NCBI GenBank assembly: GCA_022447065.1
Contig: JAKUUM010000004.1
Coordinates: forward strand, 35,758-99,757
Direction of reading: 5' to 3'
DNA: 64,000 nucleotides
Origin: SAR86 cluster bacterium
GTDB taxonomy: Bacteria > Pseudomonadota > Gammaproteobacteria > Magnimaribacterales > Magnimaribacteraceae
The notes under the pieces are model-generated. The model was not told where the DNA came from. It searched no databases and was given only the letters and a program-made list of their open reading frames with translations. A program made the translations under genes and the position numbers. Below are positions 26,137 to 36,154 of this stretch, piece after piece; positions within the stretch are counted from its first letter, which is position 1, and every line of letters begins with the position of its first letter.

Positions 26137-26772
26137 TCAGAGGGATTGAGCCCACTTGAAAATATCTTCTGCAATTAACGGTTGTGCCTTTTCATTGGGA
26201 TGGATTCCATCGGGAAACATTAAGTCAGAGTCCAAGGCTACATTGTTAAGCATGAAAGGCACAAGTTGAATGTTTAATTCTTTAGCTACTTCTGTGTAAA
26301 TGGCTTCAAAAGCTTGCATGTAATTTCTGCCATAATTAGGCGGAATTCTTATTTTCATTAAAATGATTTTAACATTTTGTTTTTCTGCCTTTTTACAAAT
26401 TTCTGTCAAATTGAATTTAATCTTATCTACGGGATAACCTCTAAGAGCGTCGTTTCCTCCCAGTTCTATTAACAAGTAATCTGGAGAATGGAATTTCAGC
26501 AAACTCGGTATTCTTGATAAGCCACCGCCAGTAGTCTCTCCTGGCAAACTTACGTTGACTATTCTTAAATCTTTACCCGATGAATCTAGTTTTCTTTGAA
26601 GAATGTGGGTCCATTGTCTGTCTACACTAACACCGTATCCTGCACTTATACTATCTCCAAGAACGAGTAACCTCTTTGAACCTTCAGCTAATGTCTGTTG
26701 GGAAAGCACTATGGGCAAGAGAATTACTATAAAATTGTACTTTCTCCATAAATTTAGGAATTTCTTTAACAT
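26137..26772 (-). CDS. tesA: SGNH/GDSL arylesterase-thioesterase TesA
   Basis: Periplasmic acyl-ester/thioester hydrolase. The 211 residues include a signal peptide (about 1-28) and the SGNH blocks: VLGDSISAGYGV (Ser), GETTGGGL (Gly), IELGGNDALRGYP (Asn) and PDGIHPNEKAQ (Asp, His). The divergent placement beside an ABC ATPase/permease pair matches the tesA / ybbA-ybbP arrangement of many proteobacteria. The two start codons are 15 bases apart. Confidence 0.93.
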   Translation of the reverse strand: MLKKFLNLWRKYNFIVILLPIVLSQQTLAEGSKRLLVLGDSISAGYGVSVDRQWTHILQRKLDSSGKDLRIVNVSLPGETTGGGLSRIPSLLKFHSPDYLLIELGGNDALRGYPVDKIKFNLTEICKKAEKQNVKIILMKIRIPPNYGRNYMQAFEAIYTEVAKELNIQLVPFMLNNVALDSDLMFPDGIHPNEKAQPLIAEDIFKWAQSL

Positions 26773-26787
26773 AATCTAGAATTTTTT

Positions 26788-27447
26788 ATGATTATTAAAA
26801 CATGTAATCTCACAAAAAGGGTCCCTTCCGCGGATGGAGAACTGGTTATATTAGAAAATATAAACCTCGAACTTGAAGAAGGTAGATCTTTAGCTATTGT
26901 TGGGCCTTCGGGATCTGGCAAGTCAACTTTATTGGGATTGTTGGCTGGTTTGGATTCTGCTACTTCGGGAGAAGTATTCCTCAATGATCACCCTTTGCAT
27001 GATCTAAATGAAGATGAGAGGGCTAAGGTAAGGAAAGAAAATGTGGCTTTTGTTTTCCAATCTTTCGAGTTACTTCCTGGTCTTACTGCTTTAGAAAATG
27101 TAATGCTTCCATCTGAACTCAAATCAAATCCTGAAGCCAAAGAAAGAGCAACCGAATACCTTGTCCGCGTTGGGTTAAACAACAGGCTTAATCATTACCC
27201 CAGACAACTTTCAGGTGGAGAGCAACAAAGGGTAGCAATAGCTAGAGCCTTTGCCTGCAATGCAAAGGTTCTGTTTGTAGATGAACCAACTGGCAATCTA
27301 GATAATAAAACTGGATCTAGAATTTCTGAACTTCTATTTGAAGTTAATCAAGAATCTACGAATGCCTTGGTGGTGGTCACTCACGATGTCAATTTGGCGA
27401 AAAAATGTGATGACCAAGTAGAACTTTCAGAAGGTTTAATAACTTAG
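26788..27447 (+). CDS. ybbA: ABC transporter ATP-binding protein YbbA
   Basis: A 219-residue ATPase of the LolD/MacB-like group. Walker A is VGPSGSGKSTLLGLLAG, the Q-loop lies in FVFQSFELLPGLTALEN, the signature is LSGGEQQRVAIARAF, Walker B is VLFVDEPTGNLD and the H-loop is VVTHD. It is translationally close to the permease gene (4-base gap). The pair probably moves or extrudes a lipid-like or envelope substrate; the exact role of YbbAP is not settled. Confidence 0.94.
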   Translation: MIIKTCNLTKRVPSADGELVILENINLELEEGRSLAIVGPSGSGKSTLLGLLAGLDSATSGEVFLNDHPLHDLNEDERAKVRKENVAFVFQSFELLPGLTALENVMLPSELKSNPEAKERATEYLVRVGLNNRLNHYPRQLSGGEQQRVAIARAFACNAKVLFVDEPTGNLDNKTGSRISELLFEVNQESTNALVVVTHDVNLAKKCDDQVELSEGLIT

Positions 27448-27451
27448 ACTT

Positions 27452-29902
27452 ATGGCGTATAGACTTTCACTTAAACTGTTCTGGCGAGAACTTAAGTCGG
27501 GTCAGCTGATCATCATGTTTTTTTCTTTAGTTTTAGCTGTTGCCACCGTATCTAGTATTTCCTTATTCACTGATCGACTTGAGAAGGCTCTAATGATGGA
27601 AACTCAAGAGTTTCTGGGAGGAGACTTAAAGTTTGAATCCAACGATCTTATTGAAGATGAAGTGTACGAAAAGATACAGAAACTTAATTTAAAAACTTCT
27701 GAAATGGTTCAATTCGCTTCAATGCTTTCTTCTCAAGGTAATTTACAGCTAGCTTCAATTAAAGCCGTAGACAAAAATTATCCTTTGGTTGGAGAGATGG
27801 AATTGCAATCAGAATCGTTTAACGAAATTGTTAAAAATCCTCCTCGGAAAGGCCAAGTTTGGCTTGATCGTAGGTTGATGGATATATTGGATTTGCAAAT
27901 CGGTGAAACGGTTAGTATCGGAGAAGCTGATTTCTCTGTCAGCCACATCATTATTACGGAGCCTGATAGAGCCTCTAACTCATTTGCGTTTGCAGCTAAG
28001 GCCATAATAAATATGGAGGATCTGGCTAGTACCAATGTCATTCAACCGGGAAGTAGAGTTAGATTTGCTTCCTTATATATTGGTGAAAAAGATGAAATCT
28101 TATTATTAAAAAATATTCTAGAAAATGCTAAACAACCAGGAGACGATATCAGAGAAGCTACCGACTCAAATGACTCACTCGGAAAAGCAATTGAAAGGTC
28201 AGGAAACTTTTTGTTACTGGGCGGATTATTAGCAGTTCTTATGGCTGGTTTTACAGTTGGTATAAGTTCTCAAAAATTTGCTAGGCGACATATTGAATAC
28301 GTCGCAATTTTAAAAAGCTTAGGATCAACTTCTTGGGAAATCAGATCTTTATATTCTCTTATATTTATTGAACTGGGTATTTTCTCTATCTTCTTTGGTT
28401 TAATATTGGGCTGGTATACACAAGAAGCTTTCACTGGGGTTTTAAGGGAGTACTTCCCAACAAATCTTCCTGCACCAGGTTTTAAGCCTCTTTGGATTTC
28501 ATCCCTAACCGTTTTTATCTGTCTCATTGGTTTTGTTTATCCAAATTTAGTTAAACTTACTAGTATTTCTCCTTTAAATATTTTAAGGAGAGAGGATCCG
28601 AGAAAATCTAATAGTTCATACCTCCTGAGCGTTCTGGCTCTATCCGCCATGTTTGTATTGATTTTTGTTTACACCGAAAGACTCATGCTCACTACTGTAA
28701 TCTTTTTTAGCATCCTTTTCGTCTTTGCATTAGGTTTTGGGCTTATCTTAAGCTTCTTCCGAACTAGAAATAAGCTAGGCTTAGGAGCTAATAAAGCACT
28801 CAGTCTGGCCTGGTCTGAGTTGCACAGAAGAAAATACTCAAATTCCCTTCAAGTTCTTGCTTTTGCGATGGCGATAGGATTAAGTCTCATAGCTTTCTCG
28901 GCGAGAACTGACTTGATGTCAACATGGGAATCAACCCTTCCTCCAGACTCACCAAATAATTTCTTAATTAATATTACTAAATCCGAGTTAAATTCCATTT
29001 ATTCTTTTTTGGAAGAGAACGAAATAGAGAAAAGGCCTTTTTACCCTATTACAAGCTCAATAATTATTAAGCTTCCTGGGTCAGCTCTGGAAGACCCTAC
29101 CCCAATCGATAGAAACTTTAATCTCACTTGGTCATCAGAATTGCCTGAAAACAATAAAGTGATCTCGGGAGATTGGTTTAAAGGAACCCCTTCAGATGGG
29201 CTGTCAATATCCAATGAAATAGCACAGAGATACCGACTGTCAATTGGTGATGAGGTAAAGGTTTTCTTCTCTGACCAAGAAGTCAATACCTACATTCAGA
29301 ACATCAGAGAGGTAAATTGGGATAGCTTTTCTCCTAACTTTTTTGTTATTGGGCCGCCATCAATGTTTAAGGACAGCACAGCAACTTATATTTCTTCTCT
29401 TTATGTACCTGCTGAAAAGAAGAAAGTTATAAGCAAGTTTATGATGGAATTTAAAACAGTTTCTGTCTTATCAATTGATGCCATTATTGACCGAGTAAAC
29501 GAAATTATCGAGCAAGTATCCAAAGCTTTAGAAATTGTTCTAGGTCTAACTGTTTTCTCTGCCATGCTCTTAACTCTTGCGACTATTCAGGATGGTTTCA
29601 ACCAACGACTACATCAATCAGCCATATTGAGAACTTTTGGAGCCAGCACTTCTCTCCTGCAAAAATCTACTGCAATTGAATTCGCTTTCCTGGGCTTATT
29701 TGCTGGTTTACTGGGATCGATACTTGCTCAGATAGGTATATTTTTGTTGGAAACACAAGTTTTTGAACTATCAGCCAGCTTCCATGGAAAAATATGGATC
29801 ATGGGTCCAATAATAGGAACAATTTTGATATGTACTCTCAGTACCTTGTTGATTTTCTCCATTACAAGAAAAAATCCCAAAGAAATAATTTATAACACTT
29901 AA
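27452..29902 (+). CDS. ybbP: ABC transporter permease YbbP (FtsX/MacB superfamily)
   Basis: An 816-residue inner-membrane permease partner of YbbA. There is an N-terminal helix (about 18-38), a large periplasmic domain (about 45-240), an FtsX-type three-helix core (about 250-370), a second helix pair, another periplasmic domain (about 490-680) and a final three-helix core (about 690-800). This duplicated FtsX layout and length fit YbbP. It works with the upstream ATPase. It is convergent with the biotin carboxylase gene (13 bases apart). Confidence 0.92.
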   Translation: MAYRLSLKLFWRELKSGQLIIMFFSLVLAVATVSSISLFTDRLEKALMMETQEFLGGDLKFESNDLIEDEVYEKIQKLNLKTSEMVQFASMLSSQGNLQLASIKAVDKNYPLVGEMELQSESFNEIVKNPPRKGQVWLDRRLMDILDLQIGETVSIGEADFSVSHIIITEPDRASNSFAFAAKAIINMEDLASTNVIQPGSRVRFASLYIGEKDEILLLKNILENAKQPGDDIREATDSNDSLGKAIERSGNFLLLGGLLAVLMAGFTVGISSQKFARRHIEYVAILKSLGSTSWEIRSLYSLIFIELGIFSIFFGLILGWYTQEAFTGVLREYFPTNLPAPGFKPLWISSLTVFICLIGFVYPNLVKLTSISPLNILRREDPRKSNSSYLLSVLALSAMFVLIFVYTERLMLTTVIFFSILFVFALGFGLILSFFRTRNKLGLGANKALSLAWSELHRRKYSNSLQVLAFAMAIGLSLIAFSARTDLMSTWESTLPPDSPNNFLINITKSELNSIYSFLEENEIEKRPFYPITSSIIIKLPGSALEDPTPIDRNFNLTWSSELPENNKVISGDWFKGTPSDGLSISNEIAQRYRLSIGDEVKVFFSDQEVNTYIQNIREVNWDSFSPNFFVIGPPSMFKDSTATYISSLYVPAEKKKVISKFMMEFKTVSVLSIDAIIDRVNEIIEQVSKALEIVLGLTVFSAMLLTLATIQDGFNQRLHQSAILRTFGASTSLLQKSTAIEFAFLGLFAGLLGSILAQIGIFLLETQVFELSASFHGKIWIMGPIIGTILICTLSTLLIFSITRKNPKEIIYNT

Positions 29903-29915
29903 TTTTTCCCAATTG

Positions 29916-32900
29916 CTACCAGGTGTCTACATTGGGTCTTTTCTTAGTCTCTCTAACTGGTTTTGGTGGCAAAGATTTTAATGCAGCCATAATCCACTTC
30001 CTGGTATCTGCAGGATCTATGACGTCGTCCAATTCGAAATGAGAAGCCATATTAACGGCCTTACCTCTTTGATAACTGTCTTCAACCATCTTTTCATAAG
30101 TTTTTATTCTTTCAGTGGGATTTTTTATGGCTTCTAATTCTTTTCTGAAACCAAGCTTTACTGCCCCTTCTAATCCCATTCCCCCGAATTCACCGGTAGG
30201 CCAAGTGACTGTAAATAGAGGCACTTTGAAACTTCCCCCCGCCATTGCTTGCGCACCTAATCCATAAGCTTTTCGGATAACTACAGACATTAAAGGTGTC
30301 TCTATGTTAGCGCCCACTACGAACATTCGAGCTGCATGCCTCACCAAGGCTGATTTTTCACTTTCAGGACCTACCATGATTCCAGGACAGTCAATCAAAG
30401 ACAAAACAGGAATATCAAAAGCATCACATAATTGGATAAATCTAGAGCCTTTGTCAGCTCCAGGCGAGTCAATAGCACCCGAAAGATGTCCAGGATTGTT
30501 AGCTACTACACCTATAGGTCTTCCTTCTACTCTTACGAATGAAGTGATCATTCCAGGACTCCAATTTTTCCTTATTTCAAGAACAGAGTCTTCATCCGCC
30601 ACTCCTTCAATTACCTTTCTCATGTTGTAATAACGGAGTCTATTTTCAGGAACGGCAAATCTAAGTTTTCTTTGATCTGGAGCCGTCCATTTTTCTTTGG
30701 TGCCTTGGAAATAGGATAAATATTTCTTCGCTACTGCTACTGCTTCTTTTTCATCTTTAACTGCTATGTCGACAACTCCATTTGGTACTTGGACTTCCAT
30801 AGGCCCTACTTCTTCAGGAGTAAAAATACCCAGTCCACCCCCTTCAATCATGGCAGGACCGCCAATTCCAATATTTGAGTCTTCCGTAGCTATGATGACA
30901 TCACAGCACCCTAATAAAACAGCATTACCAGCAAAACATCTTCCTGTAGTAATGCCTATGATAGGAACTAATCCAGATAGCTGAGCAAAGTAGGTAAATG
31001 CTAGGCAGTCTAGTCCAGCCACTCCAGAAGCATCAGTATCACCTGGTCTTCCTCCACCACCCTCGGCAAAGAGAATGGTAGGTAATCTGTTTTCTTCAGC
31101 AATTTCAAACATCCTGTCTTTTTTTGCGTGATTTTGCTTTCCCTGAGTTCCAGCTAATACCATATAGTCGTAAGACATGGCCATTACCCTTGACTGCTCA
31201 TCAGGAAATAGATCACCATTAACACGCCCTAATCCACAAACCATACCGTCTCCAGTGGTATTCTTGATTAAATCTTCTTCGGTCCTTCTTCTCCTTTGTG
31301 CTGCTAGGACTACTGAACCGTATTCTATGAAACTGCCTTTATCACATAAGTCCTCAATATTTTCCCTTGCAGTTCTATGGCCAGTTTTTCTCCTTTTTGC
31401 TACAGCCTCCGGTCTGTTGATATCATACCCAGCCTGCTTTCTATCTATTGCCTCTTGAAGATCAGGACGAATATAGTTTAAATCTAGTTGCTCTTTTTTA
31501 TTGGATTCAGGTATCTCTACATCAAATGCCTTTATATAAATCAAAGGGTGGTCCTCGTAAACAGTATCACCAGTATTCACTGTGAGTTCCTTTACTTCTC
31601 CGCTAACTTCGGACAACAACTCATGTTCCATTTTCATGGCTTCCATAATCGCTACAGGCTTACCTTCCCATACTTTGTCTCCTGGCTTTACTTCAAAGTT
31701 TACTACTAGGCCCTGCATTGGGGCTTTTATTGCAACCATTCCTTCTGGTAAATCTTCTATTCTCATCTCGATTATATTTTGGGATGCAGATGAAGTTAGC
31801 GATCCTCCTTTACCATGATCAAGAACTGCCAAGGGGTCTGTGCTATCTATTTGGGCCCCAGCGAGTTTGACTCCTTGCTTCTTTCTTTTAGATTTTTGAT
31901 CGGCCTTAGTAATAACTAAGTCTTTTATATTTTCATCTAAGAAGTTTGTATGAATTTGATTTTTCTTTAAAAGAGGATGAGTAACTAAATTTTTTAGTAG
32001 CTGTAGGTTCGTCGAAACTCCTTCAATTTCAAAATCGCAAAGGGCACCATACATTCTCTTTAAAGCTTTTTGGTAATTGTCATCTTGGTTGTGAGTGATG
32101 ACTTTAGCAATTAAAGAATCGAAAGCAGGATTAGAGCTGTAACCTGTGTAACCATAAGTATCAACCCTTACTCCTGGTCCTGAAGGTAAATCGAATCTAT
32201 GAAATATTCCTCCTGAGGGCCTTGTATTACCGGATTCATCTATGATTTCCATATTCACTCTAGCTTGAATAGCAAATCCTTTTGGCTGAGGTATATCATC
32301 CTGATTTAGCTTTAAAAAAGAAAGTGTTTTGCCTAATGCAATTTGAATTTGATATTTGACAAGATCTACTCCGAAAATCTCTTCCGTGATTGTATGTTCT
32401 ACCTGTAATCTCGCATTTACTTCAATAAATTTAAAATTTTTTCCTGAACTGCTTACTAGGAATTCAAAAGTTCCAAGTCCTTTATACATAACAGCTTCAG
32501 CTAATTTTACTGCTGCAGCAGTTATGTTATTTCTTGTTTTTGTTTCTAAAATGGGGCTAGGAGCCATTTCTATAATCTTTTGATGTCTTCGTTGAATAGA
32601 ACATTCCCTTTCGCCCAAATGAACTACTGAGCCCGTACCATCACCAATAATCTGGACTTCAATATGGCGGTTTTTAGGAAGATACTCTTCCACGTACAAA
32701 GATCCAGAACCAAAAGATGCTTTGGCTTCAGAAGATGCTCGAGCAAAAGATGATTTAAACTCGTCGAGATTATTTACAAGTCGTATGCCTCGCCCCCCAC
32801 CACCTTTTACAGCTTTAATAATTACTTTAGAATTCTTTTTTAAAGACTTATAAAACCTTTCGGCTTCATTAAATGAAATGTTCCCTTCGGTCCCATTAAC

Positions 32901-33284
32901 AGTTGGAATTTTTTTCTTATCTGCTAATTTCTTGGATTGAACTTTGTCACCAAAAAGTCTAAGGGTCTTTTCTAGGGGTCCTATAAAAGTTAGCCCTGCT
33001 GCTTGTATTTGCTTTGCAAAATTTGGGTTTTCACTGAGAAAACCATATCCAGGATGTATCAAATCCACCCTATTATTTAATGCTATGGAGATAATGTCCT
33101 TACTGTCCAAATATGCTTTCGTACCCTTTCCCTTAAGCTGGTAACTCTCATCCATTTTAGAAACGTGCAAGGAGTCACGATCATCTTCTGAATATATTCC
33201 AATGGTTTTGAGTCCAAGATCTTTAGAAGCTCTGGCAATTCTAATTGCTATCTCGCCTCTATTGGCTATGAGTAATTTTTTCAT
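29916..33284 (-). CDS. Single-chain acyl-CoA carboxylase: biotin carboxylase + BCCP + carboxyltransferase
   Basis: A 1122-residue multienzyme. Residues 1-450 are a biotin carboxylase (LLIANRGEIAIRIARASKDL; ATP loop KAVKGGGGRGIRL; IEVNARLQVEHTITEEIFG). A biotinyl domain around 530-600 carries the biotin-accepting Lys in IMEAMKMEHELL (near 548). Residues about 620-1122 are a carboxyltransferase with both N and C halves (RKTGHRTARENIEDLCD; LAFTYFAQLSGLVPIIGITT; a C-terminal GAQAMAGGSFKVPLFTVTWP block). The whole chemistry of ATP-dependent CoA-ester carboxylation is thus in one polypeptide, like bacterial long-chain acyl-CoA carboxylases. It is the last gene of a four-gene catabolic operon. Substrate acyl-CoA is unknown. 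Confidence 0.9.
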   Translation of the reverse strand: MKKLLIANRGEIAIRIARASKDLGLKTIGIYSEDDRDSLHVSKMDESYQLKGKGTKAYLDSKDIISIALNNRVDLIHPGYGFLSENPNFAKQIQAAGLTFIGPLEKTLRLFGDKVQSKKLADKKKIPTVNGTEGNISFNEAERFYKSLKKNSKVIIKAVKGGGGRGIRLVNNLDEFKSSFARASSEAKASFGSGSLYVEEYLPKNRHIEVQIIGDGTGSVVHLGERECSIQRRHQKIIEMAPSPILETKTRNNITAAAVKLAEAVMYKGLGTFEFLVSSSGKNFKFIEVNARLQVEHTITEEIFGVDLVKYQIQIALGKTLSFLKLNQDDIPQPKGFAIQARVNMEIIDESGNTRPSGGIFHRFDLPSGPGVRVDTYGYTGYSSNPAFDSLIAKVITHNQDDNYQKALKRMYGALCDFEIEGVSTNLQLLKNLVTHPLLKKNQIHTNFLDENIKDLVITKADQKSKRKKQGVKLAGAQIDSTDPLAVLDHGKGGSLTSSASQNIIEMRIEDLPEGMVAIKAPMQGLVVNFEVKPGDKVWEGKPVAIMEAMKMEHELLSEVSGEVKELTVNTGDTVYEDHPLIYIKAFDVEIPESNKKEQLDLNYIRPDLQEAIDRKQAGYDINRPEAVAKRRKTGHRTARENIEDLCDKGSFIEYGSVVLAAQRRRRTEEDLIKNTTGDGMVCGLGRVNGDLFPDEQSRVMAMSYDYMVLAGTQGKQNHAKKDRMFEIAEENRLPTILFAEGGGGRPGDTDASGVAGLDCLAFTYFAQLSGLVPIIGITTGRCFAGNAVLLGCCDVIIATEDSNIGIGGPAMIEGGGLGIFTPEEVGPMEVQVPNGVVDIAVKDEKEAVAVAKKYLSYFQGTKEKWTAPDQRKLRFAVPENRLRYYNMRKVIEGVADEDSVLEIRKNWSPGMITSFVRVEGRPIGVVANNPGHLSGAIDSPGADKGSRFIQLCDAFDIPVLSLIDCPGIMVGPESEKSALVRHAARMFVVGANIETPLMSVVIRKAYGLGAQAMAGGSFKVPLFTVTWPTGEFGGMGLEGAVKLGFRKELEAIKNPTERIKTYEKMVEDSYQRGKAVNMASHFELDDVIDPADTRKWIMAALKSLPPKPVRETKKRPNVDTW

Positions 33285-33296
33285 AAAACTATTTTA

Positions 33297-34097
33297 CTAA
33301 TGATGAGGTTCGTTATAAGCAACAGACCTGCCTCCATCAACTACCAAATCATGACAAGTAACAAATTTTCCTGCGTCGCTGGCTAAATACAAAGCAGCTT
33401 CTGATATGTCTTCAGCTAATCCGGTTTTTGCTAGCGGTACGGCCTTGGCGAGATTACCTTTTAATTTTTCCATTTTTCTTTCATTTTCTTCATCGGAAAG
33501 AGTATTAGCTCTTTGCGAACCACCCCAAAATATAGGGGTAGCGATAGCTCCTGGAGATATGGCATTTACTCTAATGTTAAACGGACCAAGACTTACTCCT
33601 GCCATTCTAGTGTAATGAGAAACTGCAGATTTGAGAGCTGAGTAAAGTGGAGAGCCTTGCCCATAGACATGCCCAGCAACACTGGAGTTATTAATGATGC
33701 ATCCACCACCTATGACTTTCATGGGCTCTACCGCATACTTTATTCCCAAAATGACGCTAGAAAGTAAGCCTAAGCCATAGTCGATTTGTTTCTGAGAAAT
33801 TTCTGCTACATTGTCAGCAGTGCCATAACCGGCGTTGTTGAACAATATATCCATTTGGCCGAAGGTCTTAATTGTGAAATCTACGGATTCTGATATTTCT
33901 TTTTCGATAGTTATATCAGCCCTCTTATAAACCACATTTTCTCCCAGCTCACCAGCAATTTTTTTCCCCTTTTCTTCTGACCTACCAACGATGACTACCT
34001 TAGCTCCCTCTTCAGAAAACAATCTAGCCGTATCCTTACCTATTCCACTGGTACCTCCAGTTATTAAAGCTACTTTTCCTTTAAGTCTTTTAGACAT
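33297..34097 (-). CDS. Short-chain dehydrogenase/reductase
   Basis: A 266-residue classical SDR. Cofactor motif ALITGGTSGIGKDTARLF; VVIVGRSEEKGKK (a Arg after the second strand suggests NADP preference, inferred); LFNNAGYG; catalytic Ser in IINNSSVAGHVYG and Tyr-Lys in YSALKSAVSHYT. The terminal block FVTCHDLVVDGGRSV is typical. It lies between the PhyH-like dioxygenase gene (31-base gap) and the carboxylase gene (12-base gap), so it likely handles an alcohol or ketone intermediate of the same pathway. Confidence 0.9.
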   Translation of the reverse strand: MSKRLKGKVALITGGTSGIGKDTARLFSEEGAKVVIVGRSEEKGKKIAGELGENVVYKRADITIEKEISESVDFTIKTFGQMDILFNNAGYGTADNVAEISQKQIDYGLGLLSSVILGIKYAVEPMKVIGGGCIINNSSVAGHVYGQGSPLYSALKSAVSHYTRMAGVSLGPFNIRVNAISPGAIATPIFWGGSQRANTLSDEENERKMEKLKGNLAKAVPLAKTGLAEDISEAALYLASDAGKFVTCHDLVVDGGRSVAYNEPHH

Positions 34098-34128
34098 AAC
34101 TTCTCCTTATAGAGATTTATTAATAAGC

Positions 34129-35016
34129 TTAACCTTTTAGAATGCCTATGGATTCCCTGTTCCTATCAAATTCCGCTCGGGAAACACTTGATCCATCGTG
34201 ACCACCTAAAGTGCCAAAAGGAGAAAAACCTAAAACTTCTTTCTGTTTCTCAGTTAATTTTTCAAGTACTCCTTCCCTTACGCTGTATTGAGAATTCTCC
34301 TGAGGTCTTATCCACGACTGTAAATAAGCAATAGAAATGTTACTTCTCACTTCTCCTGAACGATTCAAACCATTTCCATGCCAGACTCTACCTTCCCAAA
34401 CTATGGCTGATCCCTTAGGAGCAGTTATGGATTTTGCCATATCTTGATATTTAGAAGAGTTAGCTGTTTTGTAATCTATTTTTGGCCACTTATGAGACCC
34501 AGGTATCAGGCGGGTACCACCATTCTCGGGCGAATTATCTGTGACCAGCACCATGGTATTTGCCATAACAGGAAAATCTAAAGGATGAGGAACCAAAGGC
34601 CATTGATCCATATGCAAAGGCATTCTTTCATTTCCACTGCCATTCATGTGTGCCCCCATAGAACATAACACCACGTGTTCGCCAATAATATGATTTATCA
34701 AAGGGAAAAGCTTTGGATGATCTATAAGGGGAATAAAGCAATCCCCTTTATTAATCAAGTTCCAAACAAGACGACTAACCTTTTCTTCATTGGAGCTTTT
34801 AACACCATAGCCTTCATCACCTCTTGATTTAGTTCCAACCTTGTGTTTTTCCTCTCCAGCAAATTGCTCTTTAAGCCTCTTGTCTATAACGTCAACTTCT
34901 TCAGGGGAAAAGGCATCTTTAACGATACACACGCCATATTCATCTAAATGATTCTTAGCTTCTTCCAAATCATCCGTTAATGGAGGGTAATCTAAAGGTT
35001 TTGTTTCAACTTCCAT
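34129..35016 (-). CDS. Phytanoyl-CoA dioxygenase-like Fe(II)/2-oxoglutarate oxygenase
   Basis: A 295-residue non-haem iron oxygenase. The metal triad is His and Asp in MPLHMDQWPLVPH and a distal His in GRVWHGNGLNRS; the 2-oxoglutarate-binding Arg lies in SGEVRSNISIAYLQSW. The block NGGTRLIPGSHKWPK is diagnostic of PhyH. It hydroxylates an aliphatic substrate, using O2 and 2-oxoglutarate. It is the second gene of a four-gene operon following the amidohydrolase. The real substrate is unknown and need not be phytanoyl-CoA. Confidence 0.9.
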   Translation of the reverse strand: MEVETKPLDYPPLTDDLEEAKNHLDEYGVCIVKDAFSPEEVDVIDKRLKEQFAGEEKHKVGTKSRGDEGYGVKSSNEEKVSRLVWNLINKGDCFIPLIDHPKLFPLINHIIGEHVVLCSMGAHMNGSGNERMPLHMDQWPLVPHPLDFPVMANTMVLVTDNSPENGGTRLIPGSHKWPKIDYKTANSSKYQDMAKSITAPKGSAIVWEGRVWHGNGLNRSGEVRSNISIAYLQSWIRPQENSQYSVREGVLEKLTEKQKEVLGFSPFGTLGGHDGSSVSRAEFDRNRESIGILKG

Positions 35017-35041
35017 AAATTTTCTCCAATTTAAACCTTAA

Positions 35042-36046
35042 TTAAACGTTATAAATACGTTCTGCAGTTCCATAAAACATTTGATGCTTTTCATTATCAG
35101 AAAAATCAAACACGATCTTTTTCAATCCGTTATACAGAACGTGATATGAAAGAGACCTTCTATCTACAGGGAAATTACTTTCCATCATACATCTTTCTGG
35201 ACCGAAACAATCTATGGCATGAAGATAATACCTTCTTTGGGCCTCAACAAACTCATCTGAGGTTGCAGGAGTGACTCTTGTATCCCAACCAAAACCATTG
35301 TCGGGCATGGCCATTCCACCTATCTTAATTACTACATTTTCTAACTTGGAAATTTCATTTATGTCTTCTTGCCACTGAGTAAAGATTTCTTCTCTCTTAT
35401 CTGCGTAAGGACCAACGCCTAGAGGTGTTCCAAAATGGTCCAAAACAATTTGAGTACCAGGAACCTTTTTTGCCATTTCAGCAAAATCTCTATTTTGATA
35501 GTAGTAATGCCAAGTATCGTAAGTAAAGCCATTCTTTCCTAATACTTTCATTCCGGTAAGAAAAGCAGGGTCTTCAAACAGACCTTCGGGAGCTTGCCCT
35601 GGTATGCTCAAAGCTTCAGGATGTTCTGCTCTCGCCCCTGCGTGACGTATTCCCCTAAATAAACCTTGGGAAGCTTCTTGGTGAGCTTCTAATACTTCAA
35701 TAACTTCTTCTCCTAAAGTTAGATCTGCTCTTGAGACAATTCCAGATATAACAGCTCCGCTAGTTTTCTTGCTTTCTTTGACTTGTTCTACAACCGCTTC
35801 TGTTTCACCGACTACTTTTAAATGTTTAGGGCCTTCTTGTTTGTAAGACCACCCGCACTCCATAAATACTGTCTTTTTAACATTGTGACCCGAGCCTGTA
35901 TCAGCTTTTAATTCTTTAACAAGATAAACACTTCCACGGTTGTGCCATAAGTGGTGATGTGGATCAATTATAGGTCTTTCTAGATCTACGATATCTTCCT
36001 TAACCTGAGCTAACCATTCTTCGCTGCCTATATTTATTTCTACCAT
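35042..36046 (-). CDS. Amidohydrolase-2 family metal-dependent hydrolase
   Basis: A 334-residue TIM-barrel hydrolase of the PF04909 (amidohydrolase_2) type. The N-terminal metal site is RPIIDPHHHLWHNRG; a later His is in IVLDHFGTPLGVG and the C-terminal acid in MMESNFPVDRRSLSY (Asp in FPVD). This family includes lactonases and decarboxylases such as those of aromatic and sugar-lactone degradation. It is the first gene of the amidohydrolase / PhyH / SDR / carboxylase operon. The divergent GST start is 108 bases away, so this gap likely holds promoters for both. Confidence 0.85.
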   Translation of the reverse strand: MVEINIGSEEWLAQVKEDIVDLERPIIDPHHHLWHNRGSVYLVKELKADTGSGHNVKKTVFMECGWSYKQEGPKHLKVVGETEAVVEQVKESKKTSGAVISGIVSRADLTLGEEVIEVLEAHQEASQGLFRGIRHAGARAEHPEALSIPGQAPEGLFEDPAFLTGMKVLGKNGFTYDTWHYYYQNRDFAEMAKKVPGTQIVLDHFGTPLGVGPYADKREEIFTQWQEDINEISKLENVVIKIGGMAMPDNGFGWDTRVTPATSDEFVEAQRRYYLHAIDCFGPERCMMESNFPVDRRSLSYHVLYNGLKKIVFDFSDNEKHQMFYGTAERIYNV

Positions 36047-36154
36047 TTTCTCCTCAAAAAATATATTTTAAAATAGAAAGATAATTTAAAATCAACATAG
36101 AAACAAACTTTTATCAAAAGGCTGATAAATTAAGATTAAATAAAAGGAAGAAAC

